A stretch of 46,445 nt of DNA, taken from positions 1 to 46,445 of the forward strand of contig JAGWYL010000005.1 of NCBI GenBank assembly GCA_018969385.1, in the 5' to 3' direction. The translations under genes were made by a program, and so were the position numbers. A model generated the notes under the pieces. It was not told the origin of the DNA, did no database searches, and saw only the letters and a list, made by a program, of their open reading frames with translations. Shown here one piece after another: positions 7,424 to 17,351 of this stretch (position 1 is its first letter; each line of letters opens with the position of its first letter). The stretch is from Patescibacteria group bacterium (lineage in GTDB: Bacteria > Patescibacteriota > Minisyncoccia > Phycocordibacterales > Phycocordibacteraceae).

Positions 7424-9847
7424 CTATCGACCCAGTTTCTCCTCGATTTCGGCGACGTGCTCGATGGTCTTCAGGACGGAGTCGGGGTTGAGGGACATGC
7501 TTTCGATGCCTTCCTCGACGAGGAATTCCGCGAAATCGGGGAGGTCGGAGGGGCCTTGGCCGCAGATGCCGAGGTATTTCCCGCGGGCCTTGCACGTGCG
7601 GACGACTTTCGATATGAGCGCGCGGACCGCCTCGTCGTTCTCGTTCGAAATGTGGCTCACGATGCCCGAGTCGCGGTCGAGCCCGAGCGTGAGCTGCGTG
7701 AGGTCGTTAGAGCCGATACTCATGCCGTCGAAACGGTCGAGGAACTCTTCGGCCAGGAGCACGTTCGAGGGAATCTCGCACATCACGTACACCGGCGTCG
7801 TCTTCTGGCCGTCCTTCGCGAGCGATTTCGCGACCAGTCCGTTCTCGGCCATGATGGCGAGCACCGCGTCCGCTTCCTTGGTCGTGCGGCAGAAGGGAAT
7901 CATCGGGATGACGTTCGCAAGCCCCATCTCGTCCCGCACGCGCGCGATGGCGCGGCACTCGAGCTCGAACGCGCCCTTGAATTTCGGATCGTAGTAGCGG
8001 CTCGCTCCGCGCCAGCCGAGCATCGGATTCTCTTCGGAAGGCTCGTACGCTTCGCCGCCGAGCAGGGTGGAGTATTCGTTCGTCTTGAAGTCGGAGAAGC
8101 GCACGATGACGGGGCGCGGCGAGAACGCCGCGCCTATCTTCCCGATGCCGTACGCGAGGTTGTCGACGTAGAACGCTATCGGGTCCGTCCAGCCGGCCAT
8201 CTTCTCCGCGATGGCGGCTTTCACCTTCGCCGGCTGCTTCTTCAGGTTGAGGAGCGCGAGCGGATGCACGCCGATTCCGGAAGCGATGATGAACTCTTCG
8301 CGCGCGAGCCCTACGCCCGCAACGGGCAAGAACGAATCCTCGAACGCGATGTCCGGCGACGCGATATTCACCATGATGTGCGTCTTCGTCTCGGGAAGCT
8401 TCCCGATGTCGTGCTCGTACCGCTCTATCTTCTTCGGATGCCCCTGCGTCACGATGCCCGCGCTTCCCGTCGTATCCACGGTGATTTCCATGCCGGACTT
8501 GAGCGCTTTCGTGGCGTTACCCGAGCCGACTATCGCCGGAAGCCCGAGCTCGCGCGAGACGATGGCCGCATGGGAGGTGCGTCCGCCCTTGTCGGTGACG
8601 ATGGCCGAAGCCATCTTCATGATGGGTTCCCAGTCCGGGTCCGTCATCGTGGTGACGAGCACCTCGCCTTTCTTGAACTCCTTTATCTGCTTGGGCGAGA
8701 GGATGATGTGCGCCTTGCCCGTCGCCACCTTGGAGCCCACCGAGATGCCGCGCACGAGTTCGCGCCCCGCGCCCTTTACCGCGTACTCCACTATCTTCGA
8801 GAAGTCGCGTCCGGCCTGTACCGTCTCCGGCCGCGCCTGCACGAGGAAGAGCTCTCCCGAGATGCCGTCCTTGGCCCATTCCATGTCCATCGGCGTCCAC
8901 TTCTTCGCGCATTCCGAATAGTGCTCTTCCACCGTCTTGCCCCAGGACGCCATCGTGACTATCTCTTCGTCCGAAAGCACGAATCGCCTCGTGTCCGCTT
9001 CAGGCGTCGGGACCACCTTGGTCTGTTCGACCGCATCGCGTCCCGTCGCGTATATCATCTTCTTCCTGTTCGTGCCTATTTTCTTCCAGATGATGGGGGA
9101 CTTCACCTTCCCGATCCTCGACTTCGAGACCAGGTACTCGTCCGGCGTGACGTGTCCCTGCACGATCATCTCGCCGAGGCCGTACGTGGCGTTCACCACG
9201 ACGACATCCTTGAAGCCGTTTTCGGTGTCGACGGTGAACATGACGCCGGACGCGCCCTTATCCGAACGCACCATCTTCTGCACCCCGACGGAGAGCGCGA
9301 CTTTCATGTGGTCGAAGCCCCGGTCCGCGCGATACGAGATGGCGCGGTCCGTGAAGAGCGAAGCCATGGTCCACACGGCGGCGCGCACGACGTCTCTGCC
9401 GCCGCGGATGTTGAGGTACGTCTCCTGTTCGCCCGCGAAAGAAGCGCCCGGAAGGTCTTCCGCGGTCGCGGAGGAGCGCACCGCGACATCCGTGTCCTTC
9501 CCGTACAGCTTTTCCATGCGCGCGTACGCGTCGGTTATCTTCTTTTCGAGGTCCTTCGGCAGCGGCGTCGCGCGCATCTTCTCGCGGATGAGCTTTCCCG
9601 AGCGGGAGAGCTCCTTGAGGTCCTTGGTGTCGAGCCCCTTGAGCGTCCGTTCTATGAAAACGTCGAGGCCGGTCTCTTCGAGATAGTGGAAATACGCGGC
9701 TGCCGTGACGGCGAAGCCGTGGGGGATGCGCACGCCTTTCGGCTCCACGGCGCGGATGAGTTCTCCGAGGGACGCGTTCTTGCCGCCAACCTGCGGCACG
9801 TTGTCCATGCTGATTTCGTCAAACCAAAGGATGAATTTCGATTCCAT
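7424..9847 (-). CDS. ppsA: Phosphoenolpyruvate synthase
   Basis: FDEISMDNVPQVGGKNASLGEL, VRSSATAEDLPGASFAGEQETYLN, VTDKGGRTSHAAIVSRELGLPAIVG. Confidence 0.95.
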   Translation of the reverse strand: MESKFILWFDEISMDNVPQVGGKNASLGELIRAVEPKGVRIPHGFAVTAAAYFHYLEETGLDVFIERTLKGLDTKDLKELSRSGKLIREKMRATPLPKDLEKKITDAYARMEKLYGKDTDVAVRSSATAEDLPGASFAGEQETYLNIRGGRDVVRAAVWTMASLFTDRAISYRADRGFDHMKVALSVGVQKMVRSDKGASGVMFTVDTENGFKDVVVVNATYGLGEMIVQGHVTPDEYLVSKSRIGKVKSPIIWKKIGTNRKKMIYATGRDAVEQTKVVPTPEADTRRFVLSDEEIVTMASWGKTVEEHYSECAKKWTPMDMEWAKDGISGELFLVQARPETVQAGRDFSKIVEYAVKGAGRELVRGISVGSKVATGKAHIILSPKQIKEFKKGEVLVTTMTDPDWEPIMKMASAIVTDKGGRTSHAAIVSRELGLPAIVGSGNATKALKSGMEITVDTTGSAGIVTQGHPKKIERYEHDIGKLPETKTHIMVNIASPDIAFEDSFLPVAGVGLAREEFIIASGIGVHPLALLNLKKQPAKVKAAIAEKMAGWTDPIAFYVDNLAYGIGKIGAAFSPRPVIVRFSDFKTNEYSTLLGGEAYEPSEENPMLGWRGASRYYDPKFKGAFELECRAIARVRDEMGLANVIPMIPFCRTTKEADAVLAIMAENGLVAKSLAKDGQKTTPVYVMCEIPSNVLLAEEFLDRFDGMSIGSNDLTQLTLGLDRDSGIVSHISNENDEAVRALISKVVRTCKARGKYLGICGQGPSDLPDFAEFLVEEGIESMSLNPDSVLKTIEHVAEIEEKLGR

Positions 9848-9857
9848 GAAAGATCTC

Positions 9858-11150
9858 TTAGCTCTTAAGCGCGATGATGAGGTCGGAAACGTTCGAACCG
9901 GTATAGCCGGTTTCGAGAAAATCGCCCGTCTCACTGAAGAAAGTATAACTCTCATGCGCCGAAAGGGAGTCGGCTATGGAGAGGTTCCGTTCCTTCGCGT
10001 GCGCGAGCGTCGCCACATCCGCGATGGCGCCCGCATGGTCCGTGTTGTCGCGTCCGTCGGACGCGAACGGGAGCACCAGCTCATCCTCGCGGACGTTCGC
10101 GAGGGCGCCAAGCGCGAGTTCCTGGTTGCGGCCGCCCTTGCCCGCGGCGCCGGCAATCTTCACGGTGCTCTCGCCGGCGTAGAGAAGCGCGGTCTTCGCC
10201 TCTGCCGCATGAAGCGCTTCCGCGATGCGTTCGCCTACGTCGCGCGCTTCGCCCGCGATGCGGTCGCCCGCGACATCCGCGCGGTAGCCGCGCCGTGCCG
10301 CTTCCGCGCGCATCGCGGCGAGCGCGTCGCCGTTCCCGAGGAAGAGCACGTTCGAGACGCGCGCGAAGTACTTCGGGTCCTTCGGCGTCTCGATGAACGC
10401 CGTGTCGGGGGGCGCGGCGATGCCGTAGCGCGCGAGCACCGCCTTCGCTTCGTCGACGGTCGAGGTGTCGCATGCCGTGGGACCCGAGGCGATGAACTCG
10501 ATATCGTTCCCCGGCACGTCGGAGACGATGAGCGAGACGACCTCCGCCGGATACGCGGCGGCGGCAAGGCCGCCGCCGCGCGCCTTCGAGATGTGCTTGC
10601 GCACGGTATTGAGTTCCTCGATGGTCGCGCCCTTGTCCGTGAGCTCGTCAAAGAGCGTCCGTTCGTCCGCACAGGTCATGGCCGCGTCCGGAAGGCAGAG
10701 CAGGGTGGAGCCGCCGCCCGAGATGAGCATGAGGACGAGGTCGTCCTCGCGGCACTCGGAGAGGAAGGCGACGATGCGTCCGCTCGCGCGCACGTTCGTC
10801 TCCGACGGTTCCGGATGCGTCCCGATGAGCACCTCCGTCTTCGTGAGCCCGCGCGCTTCGATGTCGGACACGTCGAACGCGATTCCCGCCGTAAGCCGTT
10901 CGCCAAGCAGCGTCTCGACGGCGCACGCGCCCGCGACCGCGCACTTGCCGATGCCGACGAAGAAGATGCGCCGGCCGCTTATCGGCCGGCGCAGTTCGCC
11001 CGCGACCAGTTCGCCGCCTTCGATGCGCATCTTGGCGAGCACGGCGCCGTGCGTGTTTACCGCGGCGTACGCGGCCTCGGCGATGGCGAGCGCATCCTCG
11101 CGCGGGCGCGTGACGGCGAGCGCGCCGCTGTTCCTGATGATGTCCGCCAT
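9858..11150 (-). CDS. Glycerate 2-kinase (DUF4147/MOFRL family)
   Basis: VGIGKCAVAG, LISGGGSTLLCLP, LNTVRKHISKARGG, SDVPGND, GKGGRNQELAL, FASDGRDNTDHAGA. Confidence 0.9.
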   Translation of the reverse strand: MADIIRNSGALAVTRPREDALAIAEAAYAAVNTHGAVLAKMRIEGGELVAGELRRPISGRRIFFVGIGKCAVAGACAVETLLGERLTAGIAFDVSDIEARGLTKTEVLIGTHPEPSETNVRASGRIVAFLSECREDDLVLMLISGGGSTLLCLPDAAMTCADERTLFDELTDKGATIEELNTVRKHISKARGGGLAAAAYPAEVVSLIVSDVPGNDIEFIASGPTACDTSTVDEAKAVLARYGIAAPPDTAFIETPKDPKYFARVSNVLFLGNGDALAAMRAEAARRGYRADVAGDRIAGEARDVGERIAEALHAAEAKTALLYAGESTVKIAGAAGKGGRNQELALGALANVREDELVLPFASDGRDNTDHAGAIADVATLAHAKERNLSIADSLSAHESYTFFSETGDFLETGYTGSNVSDLIIALKS

Positions 11151-11214
11151 GTCCCCATAGTACCGCATAGCCGTGCCGTCCGGCCGCCCGTATCCCGCGG
11201 CCGCGGGGATTGGC

Positions 11215-11505
11215 CTACAGGTACGTCTCGCCGTAGCGCCGCATGGCGCGCTCGATGATGCGAAGCCCGCGGCCCTTCTTGGTCGCCTCGTAGAAGCCGT
11301 CCTCGCGCTTCCTCGCCAGGCCTTCCTGCTCCAGTTTCCGCAGCTTGAGCGTAAGCGTCCGGGTGGAGATGTCCGGCAGCGCCCGTTCGAGTTCGCAGAA
11401 ACGCTTCTTACCCTCGAGCAGCTCTTCGGCGACGAGCATGGTCCACGTGTCCGAGAGGAGCTGCGCGACCTTGGTGACAGGGCAGGATGTCTTGAATTCC
11501 TTCAT
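11215..11505 (-). CDS. HxlR-type winged-helix transcriptional regulator
   Basis: CPVTKVAQLLSDTWTMLVAEELLEGKKRFCELERALPDISTRTLTLKLRKLEQEGL. Confidence 0.9.
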   Translation of the reverse strand: MKEFKTSCPVTKVAQLLSDTWTMLVAEELLEGKKRFCELERALPDISTRTLTLKLRKLEQEGLARKREDGFYEATKKGRGLRIIERAMRRYGETYL

Positions 11506-11529
11506 GCCGTGATGTTCCCAGGATAACAG

Positions 11530-11566
11530 AGCACGGGATACTTTACAAGGTAAAGTATCCCGTGCT
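11530..11566. promoter_or_regulatory. Inverted repeat between divergent HxlR and LUD genes
   Basis: agcacgggatacttta-caagg-taaagtatcccgtgct (16-bp arms). Confidence 0.7.
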
Positions 11567-11597
11567 ACCCTTGGCTCCTACGAATCACCTCATCACC

Positions 11598-12215
11598 ATG
11601 ACCTACGACACCCTCGCTTCCGCCGATACGATTACCGAGACCGCCGCGGCGCTTCAAAAGCGCGGCGTCGATGTCATCGTCGTAAAAGACGCCGCAGAGG
11701 CTCTCGCGAAAGCGAAGGAACTCATTCCTGCGGGCGCGTCCGTCATGAACGGGTCTTCGCGCACGCTCGAGGAGATAGGATTCATCGGGTACCTCAAGGA
11801 AGGGAAGCACGGATGGAACAACCTGCACGAGGCCGTGCTCGCGCAGCAGGACCCGGCGAAGCAGGCCGCGCTCCGCGCGGCGTCCCTCTCGTCCGACTTC
11901 TACCTCGGCAGCGTGCATGCGCTCGCGCAGACCGGCGAGATGCTCGTGGCGTCCGCGTCCGGCAGCCAGCTGCCGCACCTCGCCTTCACCTCGCCGAACC
12001 TGGTGCTGGTCGTCGGCGCGCAGAAGATAGTGCCGACGCTTGCGGACGCGTTCGCGCGCCTCCGGGAGTACGTCTTCCCGCTCGAGGACGCGCGCATGAA
12101 GAGCGTGGGATATCCGGGCAGCCTGCTCGCGAAGATTCTCATCATGGCGGACGAGCTTCCGATGATGGGACGGAAGGTGCACGTCATCCTCGTCGAGGAG
12201 AAGCTCGGCTTCTGA
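11598..12215 (+). CDS. LUD (LutC/YkgG-like) domain protein
   Basis: IPAGASVMNGSSRTLEEIGF..SASGSQLPHLAFTSPNLVLVVGAQKIVPTLADAFARLREYVFPLED. Confidence 0.85.
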   Translation: MTYDTLASADTITETAAALQKRGVDVIVVKDAAEALAKAKELIPAGASVMNGSSRTLEEIGFIGYLKEGKHGWNNLHEAVLAQQDPAKQAALRAASLSSDFYLGSVHALAQTGEMLVASASGSQLPHLAFTSPNLVLVVGAQKIVPTLADAFARLREYVFPLEDARMKSVGYPGSLLAKILIMADELPMMGRKVHVILVEEKLGF

Positions 12216-12316
12216 CCCCGCGAGCACTCTTGAAAACGGCCCCGCGTCCTCGCGCAGCCAGCCGGGCGGCTCCTTGCGCACGGCGATGCTACACTGGAAT
12301 CCTACTAATCATCCGC

Positions 12317-12973
12317 ATGGTACGCATGAGAAAATTGATAACCGGTTCCGTGCTTTCGCTCGCGCTTGCGCTCGGTGCCGCGCCGGCCGCGATGGCCGAT
12401 ACGGCGACTTCGACCGCGACCGCCTCTACGACCGCATCCGTCACCGCGACGGCGGGCGGCGTCGTAGCGGCGCTCGAAGCGCAGATACAGCAGCTTATGG
12501 CGCAGGTGCAGGCGCTCACCGCTCAGCTCACCGCCGTCGAGGGGACGGTGCAGCAGGCGCTCCAGCTCAATCAGCAGCTGAGTCAGGGCATGACCGGCAC
12601 GGAGGTGAAGAGTCTCCAGCAGGTGCTCGCGACCGATCCGAACCTTTTCTCCAAAAATAACGTGACGGGATATTTCGGTCCGCTCACCGAAAAGGCGGTT
12701 TCCGAATTCCAGAAACATTTCGGCATCGACCCTGTCGGCGTCGTAGGGCCGCAGACGCTCGGGAAGCTGAATGAGCTTCTCAAGTCTGCGGACGCGACGA
12801 GCACCGACGGCCTTTCGGAGAAGGAGCTCGGCGACCTTTCCGAGAATTCCGGTGCGACCGCCGGGAGCGGCGATTCCGCGGAACAATCGTCCGGCGGGGG
12901 CGACCACTCGGGAACGGCCACTTCATCCGCTGACAGTACGACTGCAGGCGGACAGCAGGGAGGGGACAACTGA
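12317..12973 (+). CDS. Secreted coiled-coil protein with peptidoglycan-binding (PG_binding_1) domain
   Basis: Signal peptide; GTEVKSLQQVLATDPNLFSKNNVTGYFGPLTEKAVSEFQKHFGIDPVGVVGPQT. Confidence 0.8.
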   Translation: MVRMRKLITGSVLSLALALGAAPAAMADTATSTATASTTASVTATAGGVVAALEAQIQQLMAQVQALTAQLTAVEGTVQQALQLNQQLSQGMTGTEVKSLQQVLATDPNLFSKNNVTGYFGPLTEKAVSEFQKHFGIDPVGVVGPQTLGKLNELLKSADATSTDGLSEKELGDLSENSGATAGSGDSAEQSSGGGDHSGTATSSADSTTAGGQQGGDN

Positions 12974-13009
12974 TTCATATCGCGGACGGCACGTCCGGAC
13001 GGAAATGAA

Positions 13010-13051
13010 GATACGGGAACGGCGCCGCATATGCGGCGCCGTTCCCGTATC
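13010..13051. terminator. 42-nt perfect palindrome at convergent gene ends
   Basis: gatacgggaacggcgccgcat|atgcggcgccgttcccgtatc. Confidence 0.6.
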
Positions 13052-13125
13052 AGGTCATCCCGCTTCCGCACAGGAGCGGATACGGAAAGCGCTCGCGGGA
13101 AGCGAGAGCTTCCGCGAGCGCCTTG

Positions 13126-13557
13126 TTACGAGAGATGTGCGGCATAGAGCGCGATGAGCCCGAGCTGCATGCCGGCGATGCGCTTAGCCATACGCGCGAT
13201 GCGGCCGTGAAAATGCGCGTCGTCGAATTCCGACTCCCAGCCGTACGCGTTCGTCAGCCAGAAGCGCTTCTCGCCGCATACCGCCTGCGCGATACGCAGC
13301 GGCCGGCGCATGCCGCGCGGCGTGACCAGGCCGACGATGACGCTCACCGAGATGGCATCCGGCCGCGTACCGATGACCGGCTTCATGCGCTCGATGCTCC
13401 ACGGCGTCATGAATACTTCCGTGGTGTCCCTAAGCGCCGGATTCTTTCCGACCGCTTCCGTGAAGCTCTGGTACGTGCAATCGGCATAGTATTCGAGCCG
13501 GTACAGATGCTCGCCCGCTGACACGGCGGGACAGATTCTCTTAAGCCATACGGGCAT
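13126..13557 (-). CDS. Hypothetical protein
   Basis: Open frame from MPVWLKRICPAVSAGEHLYRLEYY, convergent to upstream gene. Confidence 0.5.
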   Translation of the reverse strand: MPVWLKRICPAVSAGEHLYRLEYYADCTYQSFTEAVGKNPALRDTTEVFMTPWSIERMKPVIGTRPDAISVSVIVGLVTPRGMRRPLRIAQAVCGEKRFWLTNAYGWESEFDDAHFHGRIARMAKRIAGMQLGLIALYAAHLS

Positions 13558-13748
13558 GTCCGCCTCCGTTTCCGTGAGCGTCTCGCGACGCGATGCGTCC
13601 GTACGAGAGCGTACGCGCCCTGCGCGGCGTGTCAATTCCCGCCGCGCGCTGCCGGGAAACCGGGTTTCGCCGGAAAACGCGGCGAGCGCGCGGCCGGAAC
13701 GTCCGGACAAGAAGGAACCGCCCGTCTCGCGCGTACTATACTGTGCGT

Positions 13749-15764
13749 ATGATTCGTACCGTATCGTTTCCCGTGCGAGCCGCCTTACTCGTCAGCATCG
13801 TTTTCGGCTTCGCATCCTTCGCGTTTGCAGCCGTCCCGCCGAGCCTGTCGCTTTCGGCGACGGGAAGCGGCGACAACGTCCAGGTGAACGTCTATGGAGA
13901 CCCGAACTCGAGCGTGCTCCTCTCGTATACCGAAAGCGGCTCCGGCCCGACCATCGTCGTCCTCGGTTCCACCGACGCGAACGGCAATTACTCTTCCGTC
14001 CTATCGAGCGCGAGCTACGGGCTCGTTTCGGGAACGGCGGTCACGGCCATCGTCGGCGGCACGGGCGGGCCGAAGTCGCAGACCGTCTCGTGGCCGACGG
14101 TGACCTCGGCAAACGCGCTCACGTTGAGCCAGGACGCGGTCGTGCTCTCCGTCGGTTCCTCTTCGACCGTCACCGCGAACACCATCGGCTCCGCGGCGCT
14201 CTACGTTTCCAATAACTCGAATCCCTCCATCGCGAACGTGAGCATCAGCGGCTCGCAGGCGACCATCGCGGGCGTAAGTTCCGGTTCGACGACGATTACC
14301 CTCTGCCAGGTGGGGAACACCGCGAACTGCCCGAGCGTGTACGTTACGGTGGAGCAGGCCGGCGCAGGGCAGCTCTCATTCAGCCAGAACAACGTGACGG
14401 TAGTGAGCGGCCAGAACCTGCCGCTCACCGTAAGCGGCGGAAACGGAGCGTATCAGATACTGCGCAACTCGAACGCGAGCACCATCCAGGCGAGCCTCTC
14501 CGGTTCCGTGCTCACGCTTTCGACTGGCGCTTCTACCGGCTCCTCCTCGATAACCCTCTGCTCGACCGACATGGCCGCTTGCGGCGTCGTCGTGGCGAGC
14601 GCGGGCAGCGCGAGCTCGGTCGCCATCACGTTCAGCAACAGCGCGCCGGTGGTCTCCACGAACGAAAGCGCGACCGTCGCCATCTACGGCCCTTCGGGCG
14701 TGCAGTTCTACGTTTCCTCCAATTCGAATCCGAGCATCGTGCAGGCGAACCTCTCCGGCACCTCGCTTACGCTCACCGGCCTTGCGGCGGGCACGTCGTC
14801 CGTGGCCGTGTGCGCGTCGACGGGCACGTGCGCGAACCTTTCGGTGACCGTACAGTACGTCGCGACCGGCGGAAACATAACGCTCGGCCAGACCACGCTC
14901 TCGCTCCTTGCCGGACAGAACAGCGTGCTCACCGTCTCCGGCGGCGAACAGCCGTATACGGTCATGGGCGGCACGAGTTCCGTCTCGCAGGAGACGCTTT
15001 CGGGAGGTTCGCTCACGGTCTACGGCGTCGCCGCGGGCACCTCATCGGTCAACGTGTGCTCTTCGGGCGGCGGATGCGTGCCGCTCGACATCACCGTGAG
15101 CGGGGGCGGCACGTCCGCGGCGCTCTCGACGAGCCGGTCGAGCGTTTCGCTTTCCGTCGGCGGGAACGCCGCGGTAGCGCTCTACGGGAACGGTTCCTAC
15201 TATCTTTCGGGGAACACCGCTTCGAATGTCGCATCGGCTTCCGTTTCCGGCGCGAACCTCTATCTCACCGGCCTTGCCGCGGGGAACACGAGCGTCACCG
15301 TCTGCGCAAGCGGCTCCGTCTGCGCGACGATTCCCGTGACGGTTGCCGCAGCGAGCGTCACGCCTCCCGAACCGCCGTCCGCGGCAAGCGGCGGCTACAC
15401 GTTCACCGAATACCTTTCGCCCGGCAAACAGGATGCGGAAGTCACGGAACTCCAGAAGATGCTCGCCGCGGAAGGCTATCTCACCGTCGCGCCGACGGGC
15501 TACTACGGGACCCTGACGGAAAACGCCGTCCTCGCGTTCCAGAAAGCGAAAGGCATCACGCAGCTCGGCGTGGTGGGTCCCGCGACCCGCGCGGCGCTCA
15601 ATACGATAGCGGCCGGCGCGAATGCCGTTTCCTCCGGAAGCGCGAACGCGGTCGGCACGCCCATCGCGAGCATGACCTTGAGCCAGCTTCAGGCGGAAGT
15701 GCAGCTCCTGCAATCGGAACTCACGCAGGCGCTTACGCGCATCGCGCAGCTGACGGCGCACTAG
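13749..15764 (+). CDS. Secreted surface protein: five Ig/BIG2-like repeats plus C-terminal peptidoglycan-binding domain
   Basis: Signal peptide; repeats ending in VCASTGTCANLSVTV-type motifs; PG-binding VTELQKMLAAEGYLTVAPTGYYGTLTENAVLAFQKAKGI. Confidence 0.85.
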   Translation: MIRTVSFPVRAALLVSIVFGFASFAFAAVPPSLSLSATGSGDNVQVNVYGDPNSSVLLSYTESGSGPTIVVLGSTDANGNYSSVLSSASYGLVSGTAVTAIVGGTGGPKSQTVSWPTVTSANALTLSQDAVVLSVGSSSTVTANTIGSAALYVSNNSNPSIANVSISGSQATIAGVSSGSTTITLCQVGNTANCPSVYVTVEQAGAGQLSFSQNNVTVVSGQNLPLTVSGGNGAYQILRNSNASTIQASLSGSVLTLSTGASTGSSSITLCSTDMAACGVVVASAGSASSVAITFSNSAPVVSTNESATVAIYGPSGVQFYVSSNSNPSIVQANLSGTSLTLTGLAAGTSSVAVCASTGTCANLSVTVQYVATGGNITLGQTTLSLLAGQNSVLTVSGGEQPYTVMGGTSSVSQETLSGGSLTVYGVAAGTSSVNVCSSGGGCVPLDITVSGGGTSAALSTSRSSVSLSVGGNAAVALYGNGSYYLSGNTASNVASASVSGANLYLTGLAAGNTSVTVCASGSVCATIPVTVAAASVTPPEPPSAASGGYTFTEYLSPGKQDAEVTELQKMLAAEGYLTVAPTGYYGTLTENAVLAFQKAKGITQLGVVGPATRAALNTIAAGANAVSSGSANAVGTPIASMTLSQLQAEVQLLQSELTQALTRIAQLTAH

Positions 15765-15827
15765 GCGCGGCTACGGGTACGGCGTCGGATCATCCGCATC
15801 CCGCTCGAAAGGGACGCGGCCCTTCGC

Positions 15828-17336
15828 TCATGCGAAGCCGGGGAAGAAGTCAGACCTGATGTGGCGGCGGGGAACGCCCATGCCCGCGAGCGTGTCGGTG
15901 AACGCGCTCACCATGCCGTGCGGGCCGGAAATGTAGAAGATGCGTTCGGCGTAATCCGGAATCTTCTTGCGGATAAGTTCCGCGTCCACGCTGCCCGCAT
16001 GCGCGCCCGGTATCGGGCCTTTTTCGTCCGAAAGCGCATAGACGGTGCGGATGCCGAGTTCGTTCTGCGCCTTCTCGAACACGTCTTCATAGGAGACGTC
16101 TTCGGCCTTGCGGTTCGCGTAAAGCATCACGACGGAGCGCGGCTCCTTCTTGTCGACGAGATACTGGATCATGCTCCGGAACGGCGTCACGCCGATGCCG
16201 CCCGCGATGAAGGCGAGCTTCTTCTTCGGGTCGCGGGGCAGCGTGAATTCACCCGCGAGGTGCGACACGGAAATCTTGTCGCCTATCTTCATGGCCGCGA
16301 GCGCGCGCTTGAAGCTGCTCGCCTTCTTGTAGAACTTCACGCCGAGATGCACGTCGCCTTCGGTGGGGGAGGAAGCGATGGTGAAATAGCGGCGATTCCC
16401 GCGGCCGTCCGGCGACGCGTGGGCGAGCGTCCACTCGAGATACTGTCCCGGCGAGAACGCGAACGCGCGGTCGCTCTCGAAGACGAAGTCGTACACGCCG
16501 CTCCCCGTCTCCCGCACCTCCTTGAGCGCGAGCATGAAGCGGCCTTTCGGGCTCGCCGCCCATGAGAAGACGTTGCCGGCGATAAGCGCGAGCTCCGGCG
16601 TGAAGAAGAACCCGAAAAGGCTGAAATTCGGCGAGAACAGGAGGCCGACGAGCGCGCCGTATCCCATGCGCAGCCATCGGTTCGGCGGCGTCGTGAGCGG
16701 CTCCGTGAGCATGACGGACGCGAAGAAGATGAACGGCGTGTGGAGGAAGAGCGTCATGACGCCCGTCAGGGGATTGCCGGACGTGGCGAGGAGCGAGACG
16801 AACGTGACCGCGAAGAACGCGAGCACGAGGTCGAAGCGCTGCACCTTGCGCGTGATGAGGAATCCGCCGACGAGGACGAACGGGAGGAGTATGAGGTTGC
16901 CGCCGACCCACCACGTGGCGGACTGGCTGATGAGGAGCGCGGAGAGCGCAACACCGAACGCGGCCGGATTGAAGACGTGGCGCTTCCCGACCGCGAAGAT
17001 GAACTTCGACGCCATCGCCCACACCGACGCGAATATGAGGAACCCGGTGCCGGCGAGGTTCCCGGGCGCGACGGGCGTGATGATGAGTACGAGGATAAGC
17101 GCCGTGATGTATACGGATTCGACGTTCGCGATGGCGTCGAACGTCCACGCGAACACGCGGTTCGAAAGCCACGAGGCGGCGAGGACGACCGCCGTGGAAT
17201 AGGCGAGCGAAAGCGGCGCGTAGGGAAGCCAGCCGACGGCGCCGAACAGGGCCGCGAGCGCCAAGAGCGCGATGAGGTGGTAGAGCACGAGCCGGTACAT
17301 CGTGATGCCGTTCAGGAAGTTGTCGACGTATTTCAT
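15828..17336 (-). CDS. RnfD/NqrB-like membrane domain fused to FNR-type FAD/NAD(P) oxidoreductase
   Basis: N-terminal TM helices with NqrB/RnfD-like GKRHVFNPAAFGVA; C-term RYFTIASSPTE (FAD), AGGIGVTPFRSM and YISGPHGMV (NAD(P)). Confidence 0.85.
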   Translation of the reverse strand: MKYVDNFLNGITMYRLVLYHLIALLALAALFGAVGWLPYAPLSLAYSTAVVLAASWLSNRVFAWTFDAIANVESVYITALILVLIITPVAPGNLAGTGFLIFASVWAMASKFIFAVGKRHVFNPAAFGVALSALLISQSATWWVGGNLILLPFVLVGGFLITRKVQRFDLVLAFFAVTFVSLLATSGNPLTGVMTLFLHTPFIFFASVMLTEPLTTPPNRWLRMGYGALVGLLFSPNFSLFGFFFTPELALIAGNVFSWAASPKGRFMLALKEVRETGSGVYDFVFESDRAFAFSPGQYLEWTLAHASPDGRGNRRYFTIASSPTEGDVHLGVKFYKKASSFKRALAAMKIGDKISVSHLAGEFTLPRDPKKKLAFIAGGIGVTPFRSMIQYLVDKKEPRSVVMLYANRKAEDVSYEDVFEKAQNELGIRTVYALSDEKGPIPGAHAGSVDAELIRKKIPDYAERIFYISGPHGMVSAFTDTLAGMGVPRRHIRSDFFPGFA

Positions 17337-17351
17337 AGGGACTCTCGTTGG

